A stretch of 64,000 bases of DNA from Wyeomyia smithii (taxonomy: Eukaryota > Arthropoda > Insecta > Diptera > Culicidae): assembly GCF_029784165.1 (NCBI RefSeq), contig NC_073696.1, forward strand, positions 193,796,498-193,860,497, written 5' to 3'. A program made the position numbers and the translations under genes. Below are positions 44,665-55,659 of this stretch, piece after piece (position 1 is the stretch's first letter; each line of letters starts with the position of its first letter). Below the pieces are notes generated by a model. That model was given only the letters and a program-made list of their open reading frames with translations. It was not told the DNA's origin and did no database searches.

Positions 44665-45734
44665 GAATTTTCAATTCATTTCTTCTTTTTTTTTAATTTT
44701 TCCTGTTGTCTGTTTTCCATTTTTTGAATTCTAGATTTGTTGTTTTCCCCTTTCTGTTTCCTGTTTTTCGATTTCTGTTTTTGTTTTTTAATTTTTGTCT
44801 GTTTTGAAAACTGCAAATTTTTGTTTTCTGTTTTTTGGTTTCAATTTCTTCTTTTTTTATGTTTGTTGTTTTCTGTTTTGAAATTTTGTGTTTTGTGTCC
44901 AGTTTTATTTTCTCTGTTGTCGATTTTTAGTTTTCAATTTTCAATTTGTAGTTTCCAGTTTCCAGTTTTTTTGTTTTCTGTTTCCCGTTTTGTTTTCTGT
45001 TTTTTGCTTTAAAACTTATGTTTTTTTCGTTTTTTGTTGTCGTTTTCTGATTTCTATGTTCTGCGTTTTGTGTTTGGTTTTTGTTTTGTATTCTCTGTTT
45101 TTTTTTCATGTTCTTAGTTTCAGATTTAATGTTTTCCATTTATTTTTGTTCTTTTGTTTTTTCTCTTTTCTGTTTTTATCTTGATTCTGTTTTCCTTTCT
45201 TGGTTGTTTTTTTTTTGTTTTCTGGTTTCTGTTTTTTGTTTTCCGTTTGCTGTTTTATGTTTTCACTTTTTAGTTTTTAGCTCGTAATATTCATTTTATC
45301 TTATTTTCTATTCTGTGTTTTTGGTTTATTTTTTGTATTTTGTTTTCTTTTTCTTCTGTGTGTTTTGTTTTTGTTTGTTTCCTGTTGCGTTTTGTTTCCT
45401 TTGTTTCTGTTTTTAGTTTTAATTTTCCACTTTTGTTTTCTGATTCCTTATTTTTGTTTCTTGATTTCTGGTGTCTGTTTTTTTTATTGCTGTTATTTGT
45501 TCTCTGTTTTCAGGTGTCAATCTTCCGTTGTATGTTCCAACTGTTTTTTTCGTTTTAAAGTTTTGTGTTCAGTTTTCTTTTTTATTCCTCTTTCTTCTTT
45601 TTGCTGTTTTCTTTTTTTCTATTTTCTGTTTTGTGTTTTTACTCTGCTTTCTGTTTTTTGATATCTGTTTTCTGACTTTTGTGTTCTGTTTCTTTTTTTT
45701 CTGTTTTAAATTTTTCTTTTTTTTCTCTACTTAT

Positions 45735-46602
45735 TCTCCGTTTTGTTCTCTGTTTTTTGTTTTCTATTTTCTATTTTCTATTCTCTGTATTCTGTTTTTA
45801 GTTTTTTATTCTTTTTATATTATTTTTGCTTTCCGGTTCCTGTTTTCTGTGGTCTGTGTTCTGTTTTTTTCTGTTTGTTATTTTCTGCTTTCCTTTCGCT
45901 TCTGTTTTATGTTTTCTGCTTTCTGTATTTTCTGGTTCATGTGTTCTGTGTTCTGTTTTACGTTCCTAATAGAATGTATAATTTGTTGAATTTGCTTCAT
46001 TTTCGGGTCATTAGTAAAATGTTGCAAAATGTAATAGTGTGACGAGAAAACTGTGATAAGATTGATGTTTTTCAAATCCGTACCTGACCTGAAACTCTGG
46101 TTCGGTTTTTTTTCGGTTGAAACCCGAACCGAAAAAATTATTTTTGTGAAATACGAACCCGATCCGAACTCGTATCCGAAGTTTTTGGGGGTCGATTTAT
46201 TATACCAATTTGAGCCGAATGGTATCACAATGTTAAAACATTTTAGAGTTGCATGATATAAGAGAGCAAAATCATTTCAAATCGCCTGGAAATACGCGAA
46301 AATTTGATCGACCGTTTTTGATTTGAATGAAACTTTGCACACATATTTGGCTTAGCAAACTGAGCATTTTTCACAGGTGGAGAGATTTTTTACACCCATG
46401 AGTTACATTCTAAAAGGGCGTATGCCTTTTGGCACAGGTTTTATTCGAAGCATTGTAGCCCAGAAACCGTTGGTTGTATAGAAGAACTGTCTGAGAATGA
46501 GTTGTAGGGAATTAAAAATGCATCATAAAGAAAAATATACACTGTACAAAAAAAAATTTTTTGACCAAAAAAAATTAAAAATAAACATTTAATTTCAATT
46601 TA
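45735..46602 (-). repeat. Right arm of the large inverted repeat
   Basis: Inverted partner of 43796-44664; high similarity with few indels suggests a recent origin or ongoing gene conversion. A more decayed relative of the non-satellite part lies at about 52930-53580. Confidence 0.85.
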
Positions 46603-46745
46603 AAAAAAAAGAGTTAATTTTTTTTTTATTTTTTTTTGTAGAAACTTGACGTTAATACGCAACTTAAAAAAAAAAGTCCAGGATGGAGAAATGAAAAATA
46701 TTTTTTTTATGGTAGATTAATTTTTTTATATAAATTCAAATTCAA

Positions 46746-48409
46746 ACATTTTTCAAAATATTTGTATTCTGATGATTTTAAAAGATGCAGAAAGTCATTT
46801 TGAATCAAAAAGCGCTTGGTAGTAAACATTCTAAAAGTATTGGTTTTCGAGTTATTTTAAATTTAAGCTCGAAAAGCTATAATTATTTAAGAAAATACAC
46901 GTTTTTCTTAATTTGTCCATGGTTCTCCAGCAAAAACCATACGTTTATTGGAATCCTTGATCAAAAATATAGAATGAATTGTATATGACAACAAAACGGT
47001 TGGGCGAACGGTTCTCAAGAAAATTGTTAAATGTTCTAAGTGATATAAATATATATAAGAATCAAATATTTATTTTCGAGTTTTATTATCTTGGGAACAT
47101 ATTTTTTTATGACATAGATACTTTTCAGAACTAGTTTCACCTTATATTTTATATACATCCTAAGTAAATGATTCGTCATCTTTTGAAAACAGCTTCGATT
47201 GTATCATAATTTCTGAAATCGGAACAAAAGAGCAATACTTTTGTGTGGCAGCTATTGTTATAGATTTTTTGAAAATATTGCTCCATTCTGATACCCAACT
47301 AAATGACATTTTCGATGAATTTTTATTACTTTCCTGATTAGACCAATCAAATTCTTTTGCGCTTGTAATGGGATGTTCATGTTCTTTAGCTAAACTTGCA
47401 TTTCCTGCCATTCGTTTTAATATGCAACCAATTGCATCGCATGGGCCTTTACCATGAGAAGTCGCATAAAAATGCCACTCTGCATCGACGTTATATTTTG
47501 TTTTGAACTTGCAAAGACTTGCAAAGTTTTTCTCTATTTTTATATTGTGAGGCAGCTCCATCAGACATTAATATCGCTTTCTTCAACTCTATTGTTGTTT
47601 CAAAAAACTCATTAATCTAGCAATGAACACCTGAACCGCAACAGTATCATGATGGAGTACTTCCGATATTATGATGAAGCTGATATTCTTAAGTGTTCCA
47701 GATTTGAATAGTAAATAACGAAGGGATGAATGGTGGCTTGACTATCATTCCAATAACTACACGAATCACAAATTGATAAAGACGTATTAAAATAAGCTTG
47801 ACTGTTCAATATTTTTAATTTTGCAATAACGTTTTCGTTTAATTTGCGTAAGTTGATGAGCACCGATGATCAGGAAAGGGTTTACAGCATTTGGGCTTGG
47901 TGTATTCCAGTTTCACTTTATTCATCTTCACAAAATGCAAACTGTTACTAACACATCTGGAGTAGTGCAATCGTATTTATATACGAAAACAGATATTATA
48001 GGTAACCCATAGGCAACACCAAACAGATAATTATAGGTAATAAGGTAAGTGAACAAGTAGGTATGTAGTGTTGCACGACAAACATATTTTTTTATAAAAC
48101 ATTCGGCAAGGGGGAACGTGTAGGTAGGCTAAGGTTTAGCGCTTGAGTTATTTATCCAATCGTTTTGTTGTCAAAGAATGAATTGAATTTTTGATCAAGC
48201 ATTCCAATGAACGTATGGTTTTTGCTGGAGAAGCATAGACAAATTAAGAAAAACGTGAATTTTCCTAAATATTAATAATTTTTCGAGCTTAAATTTAAAA
48301 TAACTCGAAAACCGATGCCTTTAAAATGTTTAATACCAAGAGCTTTTTGATTCAAAATGACTTTCTGCATCTTTTAAAATCATCAGAATACAAATATTTT
48401 GAAAAATGT
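46746..48409. mobile_element. Long-TIR (~240 bp) DNA transposon-like element
   Basis: Terminal inverted repeats of about 240 bp: 46746-46985 against 48170-48409. They start 'acatttttcaaaatatttgt' and share 'gatgcagaaagtcattttga', 'ggttttcgagttatttta' and 'ccatacgttcattggaat'-like words. The interior encodes a protein fragment on the minus strand. No clear target duplication is seen; the right end directly abuts a CR1-like fragment. I cannot assign the superfamily from the ends. Confidence 0.7.
47160..47863 (-). pseudogene. Fragmentary conserved protein inside the long-TIR element
   Basis: The minus-strand frame at 47561-47160 includes WHFYATSHGKGPCDAIGC followed by ILKRMAGNASLAKEH and PITSAKEFDWS. 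I have seen the pattern WHF.ATSHGKG.CD..G...KR in uncharacterised insect and cnidarian proteins, but I cannot name the family. A smaller frame at 47863-47669 may be its N-terminal continuation. No intact DDE triad or full-length start is visible. Its position between long TIRs suggests a transposase-associated or captured protein; this is inference. Confidence 0.5.
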
Positions 48410-49100
48410 GTTGTTTGGTGCCCGTATCAATAATTTTGGATGGACAGAATAGAGAGCGTTCAGCGAAAATTTGTCCGCTATGCTCTACGGAACCTTCCTT
48501 GGAACAATCCTCAAAATCTACTTTCCTATGAAGACCGTTGTCGACTGCTTGGAATGAAAACTTTGAAACAACGAAGAAGTGTGTCACAAGCTGTATTCAT
48601 GGCAAAACTAATCACTGCCGAAATTGATGCTCCAGATCTTCTGTCTGAAATAGGATTTTATGCACCATCCAGAGTTTTACGATCGAGATCCATGCTCCAG
48701 GTTGAATTTCAGTCAACGCAATATGCTGCCCATTCTCCAATTTTTACAATGATTCGTCAATTCAACCGCTATTCTGATCAGTTCGACTTTAACGAAGCTC
48801 CCATTCTATATCGCCGCAGAATTGAAAGCAATATGTAAAAACTATCGTAACTATGTTATTATGAATTATGTTAATGTGAATTATGTTATTGTGAATTATG
48901 TTATTGTTTGTGAATTATGTTGTTGTAAAATGTAGTGTAATGCTATTGTAATTGTTAAAAGATTGTGGGGTTTTTACGCACGTTTGAGGAGGGTATTAAA
49001 GACCACCTCCAATGAGCTCTTCCCCACCCACACACTCTTTACATTTTATTTATATTGTAAATGATCAGATAAAGAATTGAAATAAATAAATAAATAAATT
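48410..49100 (+). mobile_element. 5'-truncated CR1-like element, 3' end
   Basis: The RT C-terminal region begins abruptly at 48410 (VWCPYQ...FWMDRIESVQRKFV) and continues to a stop at 48838 (LPWNNPQNLLSYEDRCRLLGM, APSRVLRSRSMLQVEF), matching the conserved tail of CR1/T1-type ORF2. A 3' UTR follows, ending in 'aaataaataaataaataa' at 49080-49098, the kind of short repeat tail seen on CR1-like elements. It is a dead 690-bp fragment. Confidence 0.75.
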
Positions 49101-49109
49101 AACAGAATA

Positions 49110-50696
49110 TAAGTAAAAACCTTCGAATTTCGGTTGGTGATAGGGCTCAAAAATTTGATCTTCTAGAAAGAAGTCTCATGCAAAATATAAGCTCAATTGA
49201 GCTTTAGTTACTAAGGCTTCAAAATGGCCAAAGTTTCACTTTTTGAAGTTTTTATGCCAAATGTTTTAGAAAAAGATTTTGTGTCATCTCAGAAAAAAAG
49301 GACTTTTTGTACTAAAAAGTGTTTAGTCCCTATCCTTACACGAAGTCACATCATATTTAAATTCCTCATAGCTTCCTTGGCAGCAGTTTTTTATGTTATG
49401 TACTTTAACACTTGGACTGGGGAAGATCTGGAAAAAGCTTTTTGTTATTAATAGTTTCAGCTGACAAAAAAACGCTTGGTTACAATTTTGAGACAGGCTC
49501 TTGAAAAGACTGACGATAACATTACGACATATGTATATGCCCTGCCTCTTTTGAAGTCCACCTATTTCGAGCATCCAAACAAGAGCCGATTATTGTTTTC
49601 ATCACAACAACCTAATTGGAGAATCTCTGCATGTGGGTCAGAGCCTAAATTCACGCGCCTGCTCGATTTAAATTGGCTGCGTCCCAAAAATCAAATTTGA
49701 TGCCTAATCGTCGCTTGTTTTGGGCGGCTCGCAATCAAAACAACAGTTATTTACGCACTTAAATTATCGTCTACTGCCGGCAAGCGTATGCCAGATACCA
49801 TCAATTTGATTACACTACCTTGTGATTGGACAGCAGGAGAAAAAGATGTATGTTTGGGGTAGTATGTATAAACCCTACTTAACTGTTTTGAATCGAGCCT
49901 CATTCGAATCACAAAAATCGCGAAATATCAAGTTGAGAGGAAATACTGAGAAAATGGGGATTTTTCGGTCGAAATTTACTGTACTTTCCCTCATCTTTCA
50001 GTATGTGATAAATAAAATGTCACTGAACTGAGTGAGCTGTTAGTATCCGAAAATCATTAATGAATAAATTTGTATCACCTATGTTCAACCGCCAAGCGAA
50101 ACTTGTTCAGTGCCACAATGCAAAGACATCCTAAGGAAAGTGAAATATCGAGAAAGTAAGCGAAAAGTTGTAGCAAAACAATACCGACACGATTCCCAGC
50201 TCCTTTGTTGCAGGAGAGGGTTTCCACTGTGGACAATTACTAGAATGTACCTATGTTCCACGGCGAACAGATGCGATGTAAGTGCGCGCGCACCTCTCGA
50301 GGAAAGCGAAATCTATACGATTATTGTAACAACCAACGATGAGCCCTCCGCCGTCGTCGCGTTAGATTTACGGACCCCTCCCAGACACGTGGGTACATGC
50401 TTAGGTACTTCATGGCATGTCGGCTTGGCTTGCTAATGCCGTGTGATATTAATTGTGCCACAGGCGGAAATTGAAAGTGTTTTTGTTTCGTGCGTAGGAA
50501 AACCGCCTTCTTTCGACACCTGGTACTAGCGAACAATAATTAGCTTTTTTTCAGCCGACGATGTACTCACATTTTTTGTTGCATCGTTTTGTTCCATTTG
50601 GTTTGCTGGACGAAAATCTACCAAACGTAAAGTTTACTTGAGTCTAAATTGTGTTGAGTGCCAATCGTAGATTTGTAGAACCAATTGTACCAAAAA
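49110..50696. other. Stretch with no identified gene
   Basis: A GC-richer patch at 50110-50440 has an open frame of 108 codons with no recognisable motif or splice support. The rest is A+T-rich without an evident repeat family. Confidence 0.4.
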
Positions 50697-51344
50697 AGTA
50701 GGAGGTTGTATCCACGACACGACCGCCTAAATGACGTAGAACTACGTACACTATCAGCAAATGCATTGAGCATTTCATTACCCTAGTAACACAACTGTTT
50801 TTATCAAAGTTTCATAGCGCTTTTTTGGCTGTATTGAGCGCTATAAAACTTTGAGAAAAACCAATATTTTTACTTGGGTAATGAGTTATAATGTCTACTA
50901 ATGAAGGGTTGTGAATTTCGTGAACCGGTTTCAGCAGTTATCAGATCGTGCCGAGTTAAAAACCATACACAGCACACACACACAAATCATACCATATCAT
51001 AGACACACATACATCATACCATATCATTATATCATACACACATCATACCATATCATACACACATACACACATACACACATGATACCATATCATACACACA
51101 CAGCAAGCAAGCGACCAATCAGAGGACGTTATTTTTATTTCAACAAGGTTTGACAATTTTCAATAGTGCAATAGTTTGTAGATTCAAACAACATTTTTCT
51201 GCTTTTGGGCAGATGCGTGTATAATTTTCCTATCGATTGCTGCAAGAATGAAGAAAATCGCATTTGAAAAGGGACAAATTTCGTCCCAGTTTTTCAGTTT
51301 GCATCCCTGTGTGGTATGCTAAAGTAAAACGTAGTTCTACGCCA
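50697..51344. mobile_element. MITE with palindromic GACGTAGAACTACGT end (copy B, inverted)
   Basis: Collinear in reverse with 38892-39635: 'tgacgtagaactacgt' at 50732-50747, the 100-bp hairpin at about 50785-50880, a shorter minisatellite, 'gaccaatcagagg' at 51112-51124, and a terminal 'acgtagttctacg' at 51329-51341. The minisatellite is shorter than in copy A, so it has expanded or contracted since transposition. Confidence 0.75.
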
Positions 51345-51729
51345 AAAAGGCATTTTGTTGTTCAAAATTGGTTGCTAATTACAACCTTTGAGCTGCCCTA
51401 ACATTGGGGGAGTTAAGATACACGGACAACATGCACTGTGGAAGCTATTTCACATTCAGTCAATTAGACGGGTGCGACAAATTTAAATTGCTAGGATGCA
51501 ACACAGAATACTTGCTTACGTTGTCAAAAATTATTAACTTTCAATGACTTGTTTATTGCCTTGAAAAAAGGCAATAAAGCTGTTCAAAATTGAATTTGGT
51601 GATGACAATCTACATGCTGCCCCAACACGGGGGAATAATGGCAGTCTAGCGACACACGCTGAGAAGAACCGCGCTGCTCCTGAGATGTGGTGACCAACCA
51701 CAGGGTTAGTGATGCTGCTAAGGAAGGCC

Positions 51730-52137
51730 GACAGCTGTTGACAACTTGTCGCTGTCCAGAACTATTATGAGCGGCTTCGGCTGAAACAGGCTCTTATATA
51801 GGCCAAATAACATGTTTTCAATTGCAAGGTATATGATTCTGTCGACCGTGCTTGGGAAGCAATCAGATAACGACCAATCAGAGGACGTAATTTTCGTTTA
51901 AACAAGGCTTGACAATTATCAATAGTAGAAGAGTTTGCATAATCAATCAACAATTTTCTACATTTGGGTGGATGCGTGTATAATTTTCCAAATAATTGCT
52001 GCAAAAATGAAGGAAATCGGTTGAAAACAAACCGATTTATAAGCATCAAAAAAGGGACATATTTCGTCCCTTTTTCGTTAGTAGTTTTCCTATTTACATC
52101 CCAATGTGGTAGGCTAAAGAAAAACGTAGTTCTACGT
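51730..52137 (-). mobile_element. MITE-related copy with promoter-like module
   Basis: The right half matches the MITE family (51890-52137: 'gcttgacaattatcaatag', 'gggacatatttcgtccc', ending 'acgtagttctacgtca'). The left half instead carries, on the minus strand, an inverted CCAAT box (complement of 'ccaatcagagg' at 51874-51884) and a TATA-like 'ggcctatataagagcc' (complement of 51789-51804). The same module recurs at 59100-59215. The spacing resembles a polymerase II core promoter; activity is inferred only. Confidence 0.55.
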
Positions 52138-52139
52138 CA

Positions 52140-52925
52140 AATTACCGTTTTTGGGCTTCTTATAACGGGTCGTGAAAAAGTGATCAAGAAGGGCAGATAA
52201 TCGCTCGGGCATGCTAATTCACCGTGATGGATGTGAAGAGATGCATTTAGGAAGGTCTTTGTACCCTGGCAAGGTACTCGTAATCACGCACTTGTCGATC
52301 GTGTTGCAGTGGGTATCGATGCGAAAGCATACTTCTCTCGCTCCCGGCAGATGAGCGCAGCGATTATGCAATTAATATCTGCTTGGTATTTTAATATGCA
52401 AATTCTGCAGTGCCTGTTAAGGGAAAGATACATGTTTGATAACGCAGGCTCTAAATTGGTGATGATGAAAGCTGAGAAAAGTGCAATTGTTCGGCGCTAA
52501 GAGCATCTTTTTTGTTTTTTTCAACTTAGCGTTTTTTGTTTCACTGATGGGTATCGGCTAGATGCATGAAACGTTTATGTTGTCTATCGTTTCATAATTG
52601 TAATTGAACCATGGTTTTGCATGTATGTTTCACGATCACAACGGTTGCATATTTTATTTTAAGAATCTGAATGAAGACGAGTTGTTAACACATCAGCGAT
52701 GTATTATTAGTGCGTTTAACATATTCCAATTGATTGATTGTTCTCAAATTATGTAATAGAGTCGGAATATTTTTACTGTTATGGTACTTTTTTGAACCTT
52801 AAATTATGGATCCAAATACTGAGTTGATTATGGGTTCAAATACTGTGTTCACTTCATCAAGCTTTCTCGCAAATCATTACCAGCTTTCCACAACAATGTG
52901 TTTTCTGAAATGATTAAATCGCAGC
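52140..52925. other. No identified feature
   Basis: Short open frames only. No repeat family is recognised. Confidence 0.35.
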
Positions 52926-52929
52926 ACCA

Positions 52930-53580
52930 GACGATGAAAATATTAACACCAAACCCGACCCGTACCCTCGGGTTTGAATTACTTTCAAAATGTCATTTTT
53001 AAAATATTAATAAGATAATGATGTATAATAGCACGAAACTGTAGGAATTACTAACTTTTCAATAATTCGAGGTTTCAAACTTAAGGTCAGGTTTGGACTG
53101 GTATAAAAAAACGACCCCAAAAAATCTCGGGTTCGGGTTTCACAAAAATAACATTTTCAGGTTCGGGTTTGATCGAAAAATAAATGCGTGTTTGGAACAA
53201 GGTTTCTCCTTACAACATGATTTACGTGTCTGTTTACGACTAGCTAAAATATTTTCAGAACAACAGGTTAGGAGGTAGTGGTAGGAACAACTAGTTTGAT
53301 TTTGTTTTGTAATCAATCATACATCTAACTGTTTGAATATTCTTATTGAAACAAAAAAAAATTGGCGTATTGACGCCTCAACCCATGCCTGTAGCCCGGT
53401 CAGAAAATTATTATTGAGTGTTTAAAATTTCTCTCTCGTGAAAAACACTCAGTTTGCTAAATCAAACTCGTGTGTAGAATTTCATGGAAATAAAAAAAAT
53501 TGTCGATTTCGGAGATAAAATAAATTCATTCGCATTGAAATGATTCATCGATGAACATTATTAGTGATTTTGATCAATTG
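52930..53580 (-). repeat. Decayed relative of the large inverted-repeat arms
   Basis: Words such as 'cgaccccaaaaaatctcgg', 'ggttcgggtttcacaaaaat' and 'acactcagtttgctaaatc' match 44200-44300 and 46150-46400 with many differences. It shows that the non-satellite part of the palindrome arm is a dispersed repeat in its own right. Confidence 0.55.
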
Positions 53581-54099
53581 GGCTATAACATTCAGTTACT
53601 TTTAATTTTGTTTGGACGCAACGTAAGAACATACGAATATTTATGTTACAAAACATAAAACTTCCTGTTTTACCTATGTAAAAACTATCATTTATAGTTT
53701 CTTATCATAAATATAAACTTCAGCTACTTGCATAATTATTGTATTGACACCAAATAGCAATTAGACGGTTTTTTCTAGAATAAAAATGCGTACGAAAGCA
53801 AATGAATCGTTGAGAAAAGTTGCAAAAAGTTGCAATTTTTAAAACCATATTTTCTTTCGAGACATCAGTTTCAACTTAATGCTAACAATTTTACCTTCGG
53901 GACATCAAATCGATCTAGGCTCTTAGGAGCATAAATAGAAATAGAGGATGCCGCTTTGTACTTACTCCAGACTGGAGGACACATGACTTTTCCATAGGTG
54001 TTTAAAACATTTGACTCAAAAAAAAAAAAAATAAATTAACATTTATAGAACGACGTATCAGTTTTAACAGGCGAAAGGATCCCATACAAATGACACAAA

Positions 54100-54350
54100 T
54101 TTTAGCACAAATCAAAAACTAATAAAGTAAATGAAACCAAATTTAACATGTGGAGGTTTTTGGGAACAAGAAATATTTGTATGATGGTTCGACACACCTT
54201 TTTCTTCCCATATAAGTCAAACAAAAATTTCTGCATAACTCGAGAAATAATCAAGCAAATGATGGAACAAAATTCGGTATGTGGATGTCTTTGGGCCAAG
54301 AAATGTTTCTAGGATGGTTTAACGTCCCTCCCTACTTTGGAAGGAGGGGG
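54100..54350 (+). repeat. ~120-bp tandem repeat (two units)
   Basis: A block from about 54115 ('aatgaaaccaaatttaacatgtgg') is repeated from about 54255 ('aaatgatggaacaaaattcgg') with similar order: 'atgtgga.gt.tttggg..caagaaat.ttt..atgatggtt'. The units are diverged. Confidence 0.55.
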
Positions 54351-54354
54351 GATA

Positions 54355-54480
54355 GAGAACAGTCAAAAATGACCATATACCACCCAGTGTGGGTATTTCC
54401 GTAATCATGATGTTACACAGAAACCAAAAATCGACCACAGACACCATTTTAAATTCCAAAAGGGCGACTTCTGGTTTCTG
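54355..54480 (+). repeat. 'ggtatttc' repeat unit, isolated copy
   Basis: 'ataccacccagtgtgggtatttccg', then '...gatgt...cagaaaccaaaaatcgacc', then '...gcgacttctggtttc' matches the ~100-bp unit arrayed at 59440-60545. Non-coding. Confidence 0.6.
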
Positions 54481-54689
54481 TGTATGAAGTGCTGAAACAT
54501 TTACGAGAACGGATGGGCGTCGTAGTAACATACGAACAGCAGCTGAACTGGAAGGTATTGATGGCAATCAAGGAAACTCCAGAACTCTCGGATCGGGATA
54601 TCACCAAAAACATAGTGCTGACAACAGTAACGTTTGCATTAAAGTTTCACACGCACTGACGAAACTACCCATTCAGCATCAATCGTAGT

Positions 54690-55232
54690 AACCCTTGAAC
54701 GAGCAGAAAAATTTTAACAGCTCTATCAGTCAAGCTCTTACCGTTATGGCAAAAACAGTGAAGCTACTCCGTTCAGAAGTGTGCGCAATTAAAAAAACGG
54801 TGCCCCACCCCGTCGAAAACGGACAATGTACGGCCCTTTGTGGACGGCAGGTATGCTCGTTCCGGCATCTACAACATCTTGGCACTATTGGACAACAATC
54901 ATAGCATCAAGAGAAAGCCCGGTTCCGGACGGCCGACGACCCTGAGCGACAAGAAGCTCCAAAGAATGCTGAAGATAAAAACCAACGGGAAAGTGGCTAC
55001 ATCGCTGCGTGCGCTTGGCCGGAAGGTCGGTGCAACCGGCCAAACAGTGAAAAAGTATCTGGTGAACATGAACATACAAGTCAGAAAGCAGCAGTCTCAT
55101 CCACTGGTCTCGGAGCTGCAGGCAATGATACATCGGCAGCGGCTGAATGAGATGGTCAGGTCGATTTTCCGGGCGAATCGCGACGTGGCGGTGGTGATGG
55201 ACGACCTATCGAGAATTTCTAGGCAAATCTGA
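54690..55232 (+). pseudogene. Mariner-type transposase N-terminal relic
   Basis: The frame from 54840 encodes the DNA-binding half of a Tc1/mariner (IS630-like) transposase: YARSGIYNILALLDNN, RKPGSGRPTTLSDKKL (the GRP linker between the two helix-turn-helices) and ATSLRALGRKVGATGQTVKK, up to a first-Asp-like VAVVMDD near residue 122. The sequence then diverges and stops at 55232; the second and third catalytic regions are absent. The sequence resembles the mosquito ITmD37E type, but DD37E cannot be verified without the C-terminal half. No TIRs were found. Confidence 0.7.
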
Positions 55233-55239
55233 AGCGTTA

Positions 55240-55655
55240 GACCTACTCCAATAATTTTGTCGCGAAACCTAAGGAGGAATTGATAAATAAAACGAAGAAC
55301 AAACACGCATGTTTTCGTCCGCCATGGCGAATGTTCCGGTTAACTGCCGGAAGGCCGCTCGTAAGGACATAGAATTTATTGCAAGTAAACTAATATAATT
55401 ACCTTCCGTGGGAACTTAATCGAACTCAATTATCTGTCTTAGTTTTTTATAACAGCATCCGAAAAAAGTCAATTTTTTTCTAATGCAAACCCTACTGTCC
55501 GCAGGATCCGTTTACGAGGAGGCTACCGTTCTTTTCGTGCCTTTAAGCAACCCAACAGGATGCATGACCAAAACTTAGTGGGTAAAACTTACAACTGAAT
55601 CATTTTCATCTTCAGCATCAAAATATATGTTTATGTCTAAACAGGCCTCCATGAT
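55240..55655. other. No identified feature
   Basis: Short stretch between the mariner and RTE relics. No gene, TIR or array is evident. Confidence 0.35.
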
Positions 55656-55659
55656 GCGG

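Larger units (their letters stand above)
38462..45970. repeat. (TTTTCTG)n-type satellite complex, interrupted
   Basis: Degenerate 'gttttctgttttctg' repeats occupy 38462-38891, 39640-40256, 42784-43795 and 44665-45970, interrupted by inserted elements and one non-satellite block. A long direct repeat of about 0.9 kb (42788-43660 against 44668-45620; for example 'ttttcaattcatttcttc', 'gttttcccctttctgtttcc') gives a higher-order spacing of about 1.88 kb. One strand is T/G/C-rich and almost free of A. Open frames within it encode meaningless Phe/Cys/Val-rich peptides. Confidence 0.85.

Noticed and set aside
38552..45989. Many Phe/Cys/Val-rich open frames, some over 170 codons
   Set aside because: They arise from (TTTTCTG)n repeats, which lack A and therefore lack stop codons on the plus strand. 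They are not genes.
50110..50436. 108-codon frame in a GC-richer patch
   Set aside because: No recognisable domain, no clear splice sites and no start context. Not enough to call a gene.
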